NCBI RefSeq assembly: GCF_002262935.1
Contig: NZ_NPIA01000010.1
Location: forward strand, 1 to 64,000
Origin: Lottiidibacillus patelloidae
GTDB taxonomy: Bacteria > Bacillota > Bacilli > Bacillales > SA5d-4
Length of the DNA: 64,000 bases
Reading direction: 5' to 3'
Shown here: one piece after another, positions 54,686 through 61,340 of the stretch
How the letters are laid out: each line of letters begins with the position of its first letter
Position numbering within the stretch: the stretch's first letter is position 1
Made by a program: the position numbers and the translations under genes
The notes under the pieces: generated by a model
Databases searched by the model: none
Told to the model about the DNA's origin: nothing
Seen by the model: the letters and a program-made list of their open reading frames with translations, nothing else

Positions 54686-54704
54686 TAGTTACTAAAAGTA
54701 ACTA
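54686..54704 (+). promoter_or_regulatory. Candidate HxlR operator 2
   Basis: TAGTTAC-TAAAA-GTAACTA is a perfect 7-5-7 inverted repeat upstream of doxX, sharing TTAC, AAAA and GTAA at the same spacing with the site before the dioxygenase. No strong promoter is seen here, though a TATAAT occurs at 54715-54720. Confidence 0.55.
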
Positions 54705-54736
54705 ACTAACAATATATAATAAGAGGGGATAGGAAA

Positions 54737-55150
54737 ATGAAAAATAATTATGAAATAAGCTTATTAGTAATTCGCTTAGTATTGGGCGTAACATTTGTAC
54801 TTCACGGAATTGCAAAGTTTGAGATGGGCCTTACAAATGTAGCGGGCTGGTTTGAAAGTATCGGCTTATTTGGATCATTAGCTTATGTGGTAGCTTTCAT
54901 TGAATTATTTGGAGGAATCGCATTAATTTTAGGGTTAGGTACTAGAGTTGCAGCTTTTATAACCGGAAGTGTCATGGTGGGAGCAATCGTAACAGCGAAA
55001 TTATCTGCTGGATTTTTAGGTGGGTATGAGTTAGATATAGCATTACTTGCGATGGCGATAGCTTTAGTAGTAAGTGGTAGTAGAATGTTTGCAATGGAGA
55101 GCAAGCTTTTTAGTGAAAACGAAAAGATTACTCCAGTTTCAAATCATTAA
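54737..55150 (+). CDS. DoxX-family membrane protein (CatD/YfiD-like)
   Basis: The 137-aa protein has four hydrophobic segments (about 6-28, 45-68, 74-92, 97-115) and the DoxX signature around VLHGIAKFEMG and ELFGGIALILGLGTR. DoxX-like proteins are linked with quinone, thiol or catechol stress; in B. subtilis catD (DoxX-like) forms an operon with a catechol dioxygenase under YodB and CatR. AGAGGGGATAGG precedes the ATG. Its function here is inferred from that parallel. Confidence 0.85.
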   Translation: MKNNYEISLLVIRLVLGVTFVLHGIAKFEMGLTNVAGWFESIGLFGSLAYVVAFIELFGGIALILGLGTRVAAFITGSVMVGAIVTAKLSAGFLGGYELDIALLAMAIALVVSGSRMFAMESKLFSENEKITPVSNH

Positions 55151-55172
55151 AATAAAGGAGGTGAAAGCTAAC

Positions 55173-55358
55173 ATGGCAGAAATCAAAATTTTAGATAATG
55201 GTCCATTGCAGGTGATTGGCGTTACATTGCATGATGGGGAAGGAAAAGAGATGGATACGAAGGACACGGTATTCCTTTGTCGCTGTGGTCTTTCCGCAAA
55301 TAAGCCATATTGTAATGGAGCACATAAAGATAAATTTGAAAGTGAAGTTAGAGGATAA
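55173..55358 (+). CDS. CDGSH-type iron-sulfur protein
   Basis: A 61-aa protein with the CDGSH cluster motif: Cys-x-Cys in FLCRCG (about 35-40), then Ser, and KPYCNGAH (about 44-51) giving the third Cys and the His of a 3Cys-1His [2Fe-2S] site. The D of CDGSH is N here. AAAGGAGGTG precedes the ATG, 22 bases after doxX, so it is probably co-transcribed. It may sense or transfer electrons or clusters in a redox-stress context. Confidence 0.9.
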   Translation: MAEIKILDNGPLQVIGVTLHDGEGKEMDTKDTVFLCRCGLSANKPYCNGAHKDKFESEVRG

Positions 55359-55368
55359 GCAAATAAAC

Positions 55369-55410
55369 AAAGAATGGACATTAATAACGACTTGTCCATT
55401 CTTTATATTT
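55369..55410. terminator. Bidirectional terminator between the CDGSH gene and the OYE gene
   Basis: AAAGAATGGACA (55369-55380) pairs with TGTCCATTCTTT (55393-55404) around a 12-nt loop. It sits between convergent genes. Confidence 0.8.
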
Positions 55411-55420
55411 GTAAGATTAC

Positions 55421-56659
55421 TCACAGCCCTCTTTTCTTTTGAAAAGCATATTTTCCTTGGCTCGTGAGGACGTGCAATAATGTCGACCACGGACTGAGAT
55501 TAGGTTTAGGTGCTTTTCCTTGCCCCATTCTTTTTAATTGCTGACCATACCATCCCATCTCAATGATCGGTAAATTGTTATCTATCAAGGAGAGACCAGT
55601 TTTAATCGGCTTATCTTGTAATGGTTCATATGTACCATTAAAAACTTTATTAGGTAAATCGGGTATTAATGTAAAAGGTCTAGCAATTCCTATCATATCG
55701 ACAGCGCCACATTCGATTGCTTCGTTCATGGCAGAAACTGTTCGAAATCCCCCGGTAACGACTAAAGGAGTGTTAATCAGCGTTCTTACTTTTTCTGCGT
55801 AATGGAGGAAGTAAGCTTCTCGCTTTTTAGTACTCTCTTTTTTAGACGAGCCCATCATCGCTGGTTGCTCATAGTTACCACCAGAAATCTCAATTAAGTC
55901 GATGCCAACTTCAGAGAGTTTTTTTACTACTTCCATTGATTCTTCTTCAGTAAAGCCTCCACGTTGAAAGTCTGCAGAATTCAGTTTAATTCCTATTGGA
56001 AATGCATCTCCGACTTGTTCACGAATCTCATGATAAACTTCTAAAACAAAGCGCATTCTATTTTCTAGCGGGCCTCCCCATTGATCGTTCCTTTGATTGT
56101 GGTAAGGCGATAAAAATTGGTTAATTAAATAGCCGTGGGCTGCGTGAATTTGCACACCTGTAAAACCGGCTTTTTTTGCAATGCGTGCGGAATTCCCAAA
56201 GCGCTTAATAAGGTCTTTAATTTCTTCTTCCGTAAGAGCCCGTGGGGTGTTAAAGAAGTTCTGCAATTTCCCAGTCAAAGGAATACTACTCGGAGCAACT
56301 GGTTCATTACTTATCATCTTTGGTGATTGCTTCCCAGGATGATTAATTTGCATCCAAAGCTGCGTTTCGTTTTCTGTCCCGGCTTTTGCCCAGTTTTTAA
56401 GCATATCTAGGTCGCGTTCATCTTCAACGACGACATTTCCAGGTTCACCTAGTGCCTGACTATCAATCATGACATTCCCTGTCACCGATAGACCGACACC
56501 ACCTTCTGCCCATGTTCGATATAAAGTAATTAAAGAAGCGGTTGGTTGATGGCTTTTTGATCCTAATGCTTCGCTCATCGCTGATTTGAAAAATCTATTC
56601 TTAATAGTGATCCCGTTTTGTAAAATAAGTGGCTTTTCTAATATCGATATCCTGTTCAA
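55421..56659 (-). CDS. NADH:flavin oxidoreductase, Old Yellow Enzyme family
   Basis: A 412-aa FMN enzyme with a TIM-barrel. It has the start LILQNGITIKNRFFKSAMSE, HAAHGYLINQFLSPYHNQR (about 179-197) carrying the substrate-binding His residues, and the C-terminal FMN phosphate site VTGGFRT and GIARPF. It probably reduces enones, quinones or nitro compounds with NAD(P)H; the substrate is not known. The TTG start follows AGGAGTTAAT. It is convergent with the dioxygenase cluster, and the chemistry (electrophile reduction) fits a detoxification neighbourhood. Confidence 0.9.
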   Translation of the reverse strand: MNRISILEKPLILQNGITIKNRFFKSAMSEALGSKSHQPTASLITLYRTWAEGGVGLSVTGNVMIDSQALGEPGNVVVEDERDLDMLKNWAKAGTENETQLWMQINHPGKQSPKMISNEPVAPSSIPLTGKLQNFFNTPRALTEEEIKDLIKRFGNSARIAKKAGFTGVQIHAAHGYLINQFLSPYHNQRNDQWGGPLENRMRFVLEVYHEIREQVGDAFPIGIKLNSADFQRGGFTEEESMEVVKKLSEVGIDLIEISGGNYEQPAMMGSSKKESTKKREAYFLHYAEKVRTLINTPLVVTGGFRTVSAMNEAIECGAVDMIGIARPFTLIPDLPNKVFNGTYEPLQDKPIKTGLSLIDNNLPIIEMGWYGQQLKRMGQGKAPKPNLSPWSTLLHVLTSQGKYAFQKKRGL

Positions 56660-56755
56660 TTTATTAACTCCTCTTAGATAATGTATTAGCCGTATTTGTA
56701 TGACATGGTGAAAATAACCTTTGTAACGCCATTATAAAGTATTTTGTTACTAATA

Positions 56756-56785
56756 AAAAAACCAGCTGGACAATTCCAACTGGTT
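56756..56785 (-). terminator. Terminator of the secreted unknown (minus strand)
   Basis: On the minus strand, AACCAGTTGGA pairs with TCCAGCTGGTT around a 4-nt loop, followed by a T-run. It lies just upstream of the OYE gene, on whose side a TATAAT -10 (minus strand, around 56736-56731) is seen. Confidence 0.85.
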
Positions 56786-56787
56786 AA

Positions 56788-57360
56788 CTAGTCTAATCTT
56801 TCAAAATCACTTTCTAATACCTGCGCAGTTTCAATATCGTACAACCCTGTAACAAGACAATTTTTAATTAGTCCAACCTTTGCGTGGTGGAAGCCATCGG
56901 GGTAATGAATCTGTACAACATAGATCATGCGATTAGGTGAAATATCATGACTAATCGAATCTGGACTATACATTTGCTGATACATACTATATGTCATTAC
57001 TTTTGCTAGTTTAAGTTTCCCATTATTTTTCTTTAATGATTCAAAGCTAATAATGTCATTTACCTTAAAGTTTTTATAATCTACTTTGCCGATGTTCGCT
57101 TTAAAGTAAGGATCTGGGTTTGAATTTAAAGTGAAACTGTCTGCATTAGGTTCGTTTTCCTCTGTAATTACTCCATCAGAAGTTACTCCAGAAACAATCG
57201 GAAGTATAACACGATCTTTGTTAATGATTTGTTCCTTAGTTATTAATGGCATCTTTTGCACTGAAATTGCCGTTGGATCGTCTTTAATAGCACTGTAAAC
57301 AACATTTCCGATACTAAGAAAGAGAGCGAAGATAGTTATACAAATGATTTTATTCTTCAT
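56788..57360 (-). CDS. Secreted protein of unknown function
   Basis: The 190-aa protein has a typical signal peptide (MKNKIICITIFALFLSIGNV, cleavage likely near residue 23-25), then a hydrophilic domain with no motif I recognise. It has several aromatic and acidic residues and one Cys pair is absent (a single Cys in the mature part). No lipobox is seen. AGGAGGATATTTT precedes the ATG and a terminator follows. It is divergent from the ABC transporter genes. Function unknown. Confidence 0.75.
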   Translation of the reverse strand: MKNKIICITIFALFLSIGNVVYSAIKDDPTAISVQKMPLITKEQIINKDRVILPIVSGVTSDGVITEENEPNADSFTLNSNPDPYFKANIGKVDYKNFKVNDIISFESLKKNNGKLKLAKVMTYSMYQQMYSPDSISHDISPNRMIYVVQIHYPDGFHHAKVGLIKNCLVTGLYDIETAQVLESDFERLD

Positions 57361-57457
57361 AAAATATCCTCCTAAACGTCCATGTTACTAGTATTCTATT
57401 CTTTACGCGTTTGGAAAATCCTTCTAAAAAAATAATTCTTTCCAAAATATGCAATGA

Positions 57458-57466
57458 TGGTAAGAT
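57458..57466 (+). promoter_or_regulatory. Possible extended -10 promoter of the ABC transporter genes
   Basis: TGG-TAAGAT is an extended -10 form, 36 bases before the first gene. No good -35 is present at the usual distance. Confidence 0.3.
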
Positions 57467-57501
57467 AAAAGTTAGATAATTGTTAAAGAGGTGTTCGGAA
57501 A

Positions 57502-58206
57502 ATGGAAGTTGCAATTCAATGTGAACATGTAAAGAAAATCGTTACTAACCTTGAAAAACAAGAAATGATCTTGAAAGTAGAAACATTTAAAGTGAACAAA
57601 GGAGAACAAGTTGTTTTAATGGGACCGAGCGGCTCAGGGAAAACTACTCTTTTGCATTTGCTTGCAGGATTAGAAAAGCCTTCGTCAGGTCGGATAACTA
57701 TTTTTAACGAAGAACTATCGCAGTTATCAGAAAAGCAGCGCGATAGGTTTCGAGGAAATCATATCGGAATTGTTTTTCAAGAGTTTCAATTATTTCCTTA
57801 TATGAGTGCCATGGAAAATATATTAATACAGAATCTAGCTTCTACTAAGTTTTCGGGAAGAGAAGCGAAAGAAAAAGCAGAACGATTGTTACAAAAGTTA
57901 GGTTTAGCCCACCGTAAACACTCGAAAGTTTCGTTATTATCAAAAGGGGAACAACAACGAGTAGCGATTGCAAGAGCACTTTTACACAAACCAAAGTTGC
58001 TGTTAGTGGACGAGCCAACTAGTAGTTTAGATGTGAAATCTGGAATGGAAGTCGTCGCCCTTCTAAAAGAAATCTGTACAGAAGAAAAAACGACACTCCT
58101 ATTAGTTACGCATGATCCAACAGTTGCAAATGAGTTTGCTAGAGTAGAGAAGATGGATAACCTTAATGAAATATACGCAAAGATGTTAAATGAGGTAACA
58201 AAATGA
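57502..58206 (+). CDS. ABC transporter ATP-binding protein, MacB/LolD type
   Basis: A 234-aa ATPase with Walker A GPSGSGKTT (about 46), Q-loop VFQEFQLFPYMS (about 91), a variant signature LLSKGEQQRVAIARALL (about 147; SKGE in place of SGGQ), Walker B LLLVDEPTSSLD (about 170) and the H-loop VTHD. It overlaps the permease gene by 4 bases. The pair is likely an extruder or mechanotransmission ABC system rather than an importer, since no classic binding protein is present. Confidence 0.9.
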   Translation: MEVAIQCEHVKKIVTNLEKQEMILKVETFKVNKGEQVVLMGPSGSGKTTLLHLLAGLEKPSSGRITIFNEELSQLSEKQRDRFRGNHIGIVFQEFQLFPYMSAMENILIQNLASTKFSGREAKEKAERLLQKLGLAHRKHSKVSLLSKGEQQRVAIARALLHKPKLLLVDEPTSSLDVKSGMEVVALLKEICTEEKTTLLLVTHDPTVANEFARVEKMDNLNEIYAKMLNEVTK

Positions 58207-59411
58207 ATATAATAAAATTTTCACTTAAAAGTATTCTTGGCAGGAAAACGAATACGATATTTACAGCAATTGCTATTATGATTGCAGCGGCACTAGTCTT
58301 TTCTGTCATGATGATTTTTGAAGGATTAGATAAGGGCATTAAGGATCAAGCTGGTTCTTATGATATTGTTGTTGGTGCTGAAGGTAGCCCGATGCAATTA
58401 ACGTTAAATAGTCTATTATATTTTGATAAACCGCTCGGTAATGTTCCATATTCACTTTATGAGGAACTTCGAGATGATGAAAGAGTACTCCGGGTTGTTC
58501 CTATTGCCCTTGGCGATTCTTACGAGTCATATCCAGTTATCGGGACGACGTTGGAATTTTTTCAGCCGTTTCGTGAAGGGTTACAAGAGCGCTTTTCACT
58601 CGCAGAAGGATCATATTTTAAATCTACCTATGAAGTAGTTATTGGTGCGAGCGTTGCTAGAGAATTAGACTTACAAGTTGGAGATCATTTCCATAGTAGC
58701 CATGGCTTTGAAGGAAATAATGAACACGACGAAATGGAGTATATTGTTACTGGTATCTTGGAACCAGTTGGAAGTGCTGATGATAAAGGTATTTTCACAT
58801 CAATTGAAAGCGTATGGCATGCTCATGAAGAAGAAACAGGTGAAGAGGCACATACGGAAGAGCACGAGGATGAAAAAGAAGTTACCGCAATTCTAGTCAA
58901 GCCCCAAATGCTTGGGTTTGCTCCGGGGTTAAAAGAGGAAATAGATAAAAAAAATGAAATGCAAGCTGTCTATCCAGTCATTATGTTTAGACAATTGCTA
59001 GAAACATTTAGTATTGGTAAACAAATCGCAATGTTACTAGCGACAATTTCGATTTTTATGGCAGTTTTATTTATTGTTTTTGCTGTGCTTGGTTCAATGA
59101 ATCAACGAAGAGGAGAAACGATGATACTAAGGTCACTAGGAGTACCTAGGTATAAAATAGCAACTAACATATTAATAGAAATGTCATTTGTATCATTAAT
59201 TGGAACAAGTATGGGCTATTTTCTTTCACAAACAATTGTCTTTCTCGTTGGGACATATAGTAAAATGTATTTAGGCTTTGCAATGCCTACGTTTATTATT
59301 TCAAGCAATATCATCTATGTGGGTGTATCAATTTTTCTTTTAGCATTAATCATATCTTTCATACCGACACTGTTCCTTTTTAATAGGGATATCGGCCGAA
59401 AGCAAGCATAG
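58203..59411 (+). CDS. FtsX-like ABC permease with His/Glu-rich extracytoplasmic segments
   Basis: A 402-aa permease with one N-terminal transmembrane helix (about 16-38), a large MacB-type periplasmic-like domain, and three C-terminal helices (about 272-298, 322-345, 365-390). The outer domain contains HFHSSHGFEGNNEHDE (about 162-177) and HAHEEETGEEAHTEEHED (about 206-223), both likely to bind metal ions. This family in Proteobacteria occurs in zinc-linked loci. Substrate (metal, lipoprotein or other) is inferred only. Confidence 0.85.
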   Translation: MNIIKFSLKSILGRKTNTIFTAIAIMIAAALVFSVMMIFEGLDKGIKDQAGSYDIVVGAEGSPMQLTLNSLLYFDKPLGNVPYSLYEELRDDERVLRVVPIALGDSYESYPVIGTTLEFFQPFREGLQERFSLAEGSYFKSTYEVVIGASVARELDLQVGDHFHSSHGFEGNNEHDEMEYIVTGILEPVGSADDKGIFTSIESVWHAHEEETGEEAHTEEHEDEKEVTAILVKPQMLGFAPGLKEEIDKKNEMQAVYPVIMFRQLLETFSIGKQIAMLLATISIFMAVLFIVFAVLGSMNQRRGETMILRSLGVPRYKIATNILIEMSFVSLIGTSMGYFLSQTIVFLVGTYSKMYLGFAMPTFIISSNIIYVGVSIFLLALIISFIPTLFLFNRDIGRKQA

Positions 59412-59439
59412 TAAAAAATTAATTTCAAAGGAGCGCATC

Positions 59440-59934
59440 ATGAAAAAAACAATACTCTTACTTTTAGCCACCACTCTTAGTGCGATTCTTTTAGCAGGTT
59501 GTGGAACGGACGTTGCTGAAAAGAAAGAAACAACTGAAGAAAAAGAAAGTGCTATATTAACAGAAATTACTTTTGAAGATTTTTTTACAAAATCAGATTC
59601 TGGTGATGGTCAAATTACTGAAAAAATGCAAAGTTTAAATGGGAAAAAGGTAGGGATTATGGGCTATATGACTGAGCTTACACCTATCGATAATCGTTTC
59701 ATTTACTTAGTACCAACACAAGGAGCGGCATGTCCGTTTTGTTCAGCGGATAACCCAAAATATTTAGAAGCAATTGCTATCTATCCTCCTAATGGAGAGG
59801 AAGTGCCATATACAGAAGATGGGCTTTGGGTTTATGGAACGCTTGAAGTTGGAGAAGAAGTTGATGAGGCAACAGGGTTAATTAGTTTATTTCGTATAAA
59901 AGCAGAATCAATTCAAATCTATCAACCTAGATAA
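59440..59934 (+). CDS. Lipoprotein, DUF3299-like, partner of the ABC transporter
   Basis: A 164-aa protein with a lipobox LLAGC (Cys21) and a Lys/Glu-rich linker, then a compact domain. The domain holds GKKVGIMGYMTELTP, VPTQGAACPFCSADNP with a Cys-x-x-Cys pair, and DGLWVYGTLEV. The pattern resembles DUF3299-type proteins found with MacB-like transporters, but the match is by eye. It is 28 bases after the permease, with AAAGGAGCG before the ATG. It may bind a metal or form an extracellular partner. Confidence 0.75.
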   Translation: MKKTILLLLATTLSAILLAGCGTDVAEKKETTEEKESAILTEITFEDFFTKSDSGDGQITEKMQSLNGKKVGIMGYMTELTPIDNRFIYLVPTQGAACPFCSADNPKYLEAIAIYPPNGEEVPYTEDGLWVYGTLEVGEEVDEATGLISLFRIKAESIQIYQPR

Positions 59935-59937
59935 CAA

Positions 59938-59970
59938 AAAACCTCGAAAGTTTTGCTTTCGAGGTTTTAT
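59938..59970. terminator. Bidirectional terminator between the lipoprotein and HupE genes
   Basis: AAAACCTCGAAAG pairs with CTTTCGAGGTTTT (13 bp perfect) around a 5-nt loop, with T-rich ends on both strands. Confidence 0.92.
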
Positions 59971-59981
59971 TATAGGTGAAA

Positions 59982-61097
59982 TTATAAAATTCGTTCGATA
60001 AACCAAAAGAAACCAATGATCGCAAGGGCTATAGATGTCCCTTTCATAATGAGTAAATAATTAGCTTTTCTTTGTAGGAAAATTAATGCTGGTAAAACTA
60101 AAGCTACTAAAACAATTTGAATGATTTCAATCCCAACATTAAAGCTAAATAACGAAACTGTTAAATGCCCCTTAGGAATATCCATCTCCATTAACAACCC
60201 TGCAAAACCAAGCCCATGAATTAGACCAAAAAGAAAAGTTAACGTCCAACGATGATGGACAGTTTTGCGGAAGATATTTTCTACTGCGACATAAACAATA
60301 CTCAAAGCAATAATTGCTTCTACAATCCATGATGGAATAGAAATGAACCCTAGATATCCAAGTGTTAAAGTAATACTATGAGCAATAGTGAAAGATGTAA
60401 CAACTTTTAAGTAATCTTTAAATTTTTGTCTAGCAAGTAATAGCGCTAATAAGAATAATAAGTGATCAAAACCAGTGAGGATATGTTCCATCCCTAGAAT
60501 TAAAAATTGGAGCCAGGCTGCCTTTGCCTCAGTGTTAACAATTTCTTTTCCAGAAGTTTCCTCTTTTACTTCTAATGATAAAGAACGATTTTCTCCCTTT
60601 AGTAAATATTCGTTAATTTCTTCTTTATGTTTAACTACTAAAAAATGAGTATATGAAGTTTTATCAGGAGACTTATAGTAAAAATGATCTGTTAATTGAA
60701 TTGTTTTAGTTCCAGAATCTATGGGATAGTCGATTTCAAACGAAACTACCATCTTATCTCCACGCTTTTCAGTAAACATACTAGTTATGTTTGGCCGCTT
60801 CGCTACATTGTTAACTGTCACTTGCAGATTAACAGTCACCCAATCAGTAATGGCATATTGCGCTTCTTTTAATTCTTCCTCATCAAGTTTTTCATCCCCA
60901 TTCTGGTCAGCAGAAACGGACTCAATGACAGACAATTCATCGATAGAAAAAGACAAATGAATATTTTCATCTTCAATAAGTAGTTCCCCATAACTAGCAC
61001 TCAGCGGGTGAGCAAAAGTATGAAGTGAAGCAGTTGTTAAAAAAAGAAAAAAACTTGTTATCATGACAGCAATATATTTCAGTAAATTAATAGACAA
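59982..61097 (-). CDS. HupE/UreJ-type membrane protein with an EF-hand-like segment
   Basis: The 371-aa protein has a signal peptide (about 1-29), an extracytoplasmic domain of about 160 residues with a DxNxDxKxxxxE calcium-binding loop (DQNGDEKLDEEEL, about 64-76), and six hydrophobic helices from about 190. It carries the HupE/UreJ_2 signatures EHILTGFDHLLFLLALLL and FGLIHGLGFAG. HupE/UreJ proteins are linked to nickel or cobalt uptake; the variant with a large N-terminal domain is of unknown function. The TTG start follows AGGAGAGGGA. Convergent with the metal-associated ABC genes. Confidence 0.85.
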   Translation of the reverse strand: MSINLLKYIAVMITSFFLFLTTASLHTFAHPLSASYGELLIEDENIHLSFSIDELSVIESVSADQNGDEKLDEEELKEAQYAITDWVTVNLQVTVNNVAKRPNITSMFTEKRGDKMVVSFEIDYPIDSGTKTIQLTDHFYYKSPDKTSYTHFLVVKHKEEINEYLLKGENRSLSLEVKEETSGKEIVNTEAKAAWLQFLILGMEHILTGFDHLLFLLALLLARQKFKDYLKVVTSFTIAHSITLTLGYLGFISIPSWIVEAIIALSIVYVAVENIFRKTVHHRWTLTFLFGLIHGLGFAGLLMEMDIPKGHLTVSLFSFNVGIEIIQIVLVALVLPALIFLQRKANYLLIMKGTSIALAIIGFFWFIERIL

Positions 61098-61261
61098 AAG
61101 TTCCCTCTCCTTATATCGATTTAACTCTTAGATTATAAACAAAATATAAACATTTATGTAAATATATCACGAAATATATGCTTTTTTGTGAAAAAATCTA
61201 AGTATATATCCTAAATTGTATGTGAATTTACAAAAAATTGATGTTAATACACTAGTATTCT

Positions 61262-61288
61262 GATAAAATAGAAAAGTACAAAAGTACT
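61262..61288 (+). promoter_or_regulatory. Extended -10 and adjacent inverted repeat before the large secreted protein
   Basis: TGA-TAAAAT (61261-61269) is an extended -10; the best -35 (TTGATG, 61238-61243) is 20 bp away. AGTAC-AAAA-GTACT (61275-61288), a perfect inverted repeat, follows at the expected transcription start and may be an operator. Confidence 0.4.
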
Positions 61289-61340
61289 ATATCTACATAA
61301 AAAATAGTAGATTGTGTAATAAAAAAGAGGGGGAAAAGCT

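Noticed and set aside
56738-56751. AGTA-TTTTGT-TACT upstream of the OYE gene as a third HxlR operator
   Set aside because: Arms are only 4 bp, spacer is 6 and the core is not AAAA in the same register; kept out of the motif set.
57411-57445. TTGGAAA...TTTCCAA inverted repeat between the secreted unknown and the ABC genes
   Set aside because: 21-bp gap with 7-bp arms in AT-rich DNA; too weak to call an operator.
57361-57501. Zur or Fur box for the metal-associated ABC cluster
   Set aside because: No TCGTAAT-N-ATTACGA-like or GATAATGATTATC-like sequence is present, so zinc or iron control cannot be claimed.
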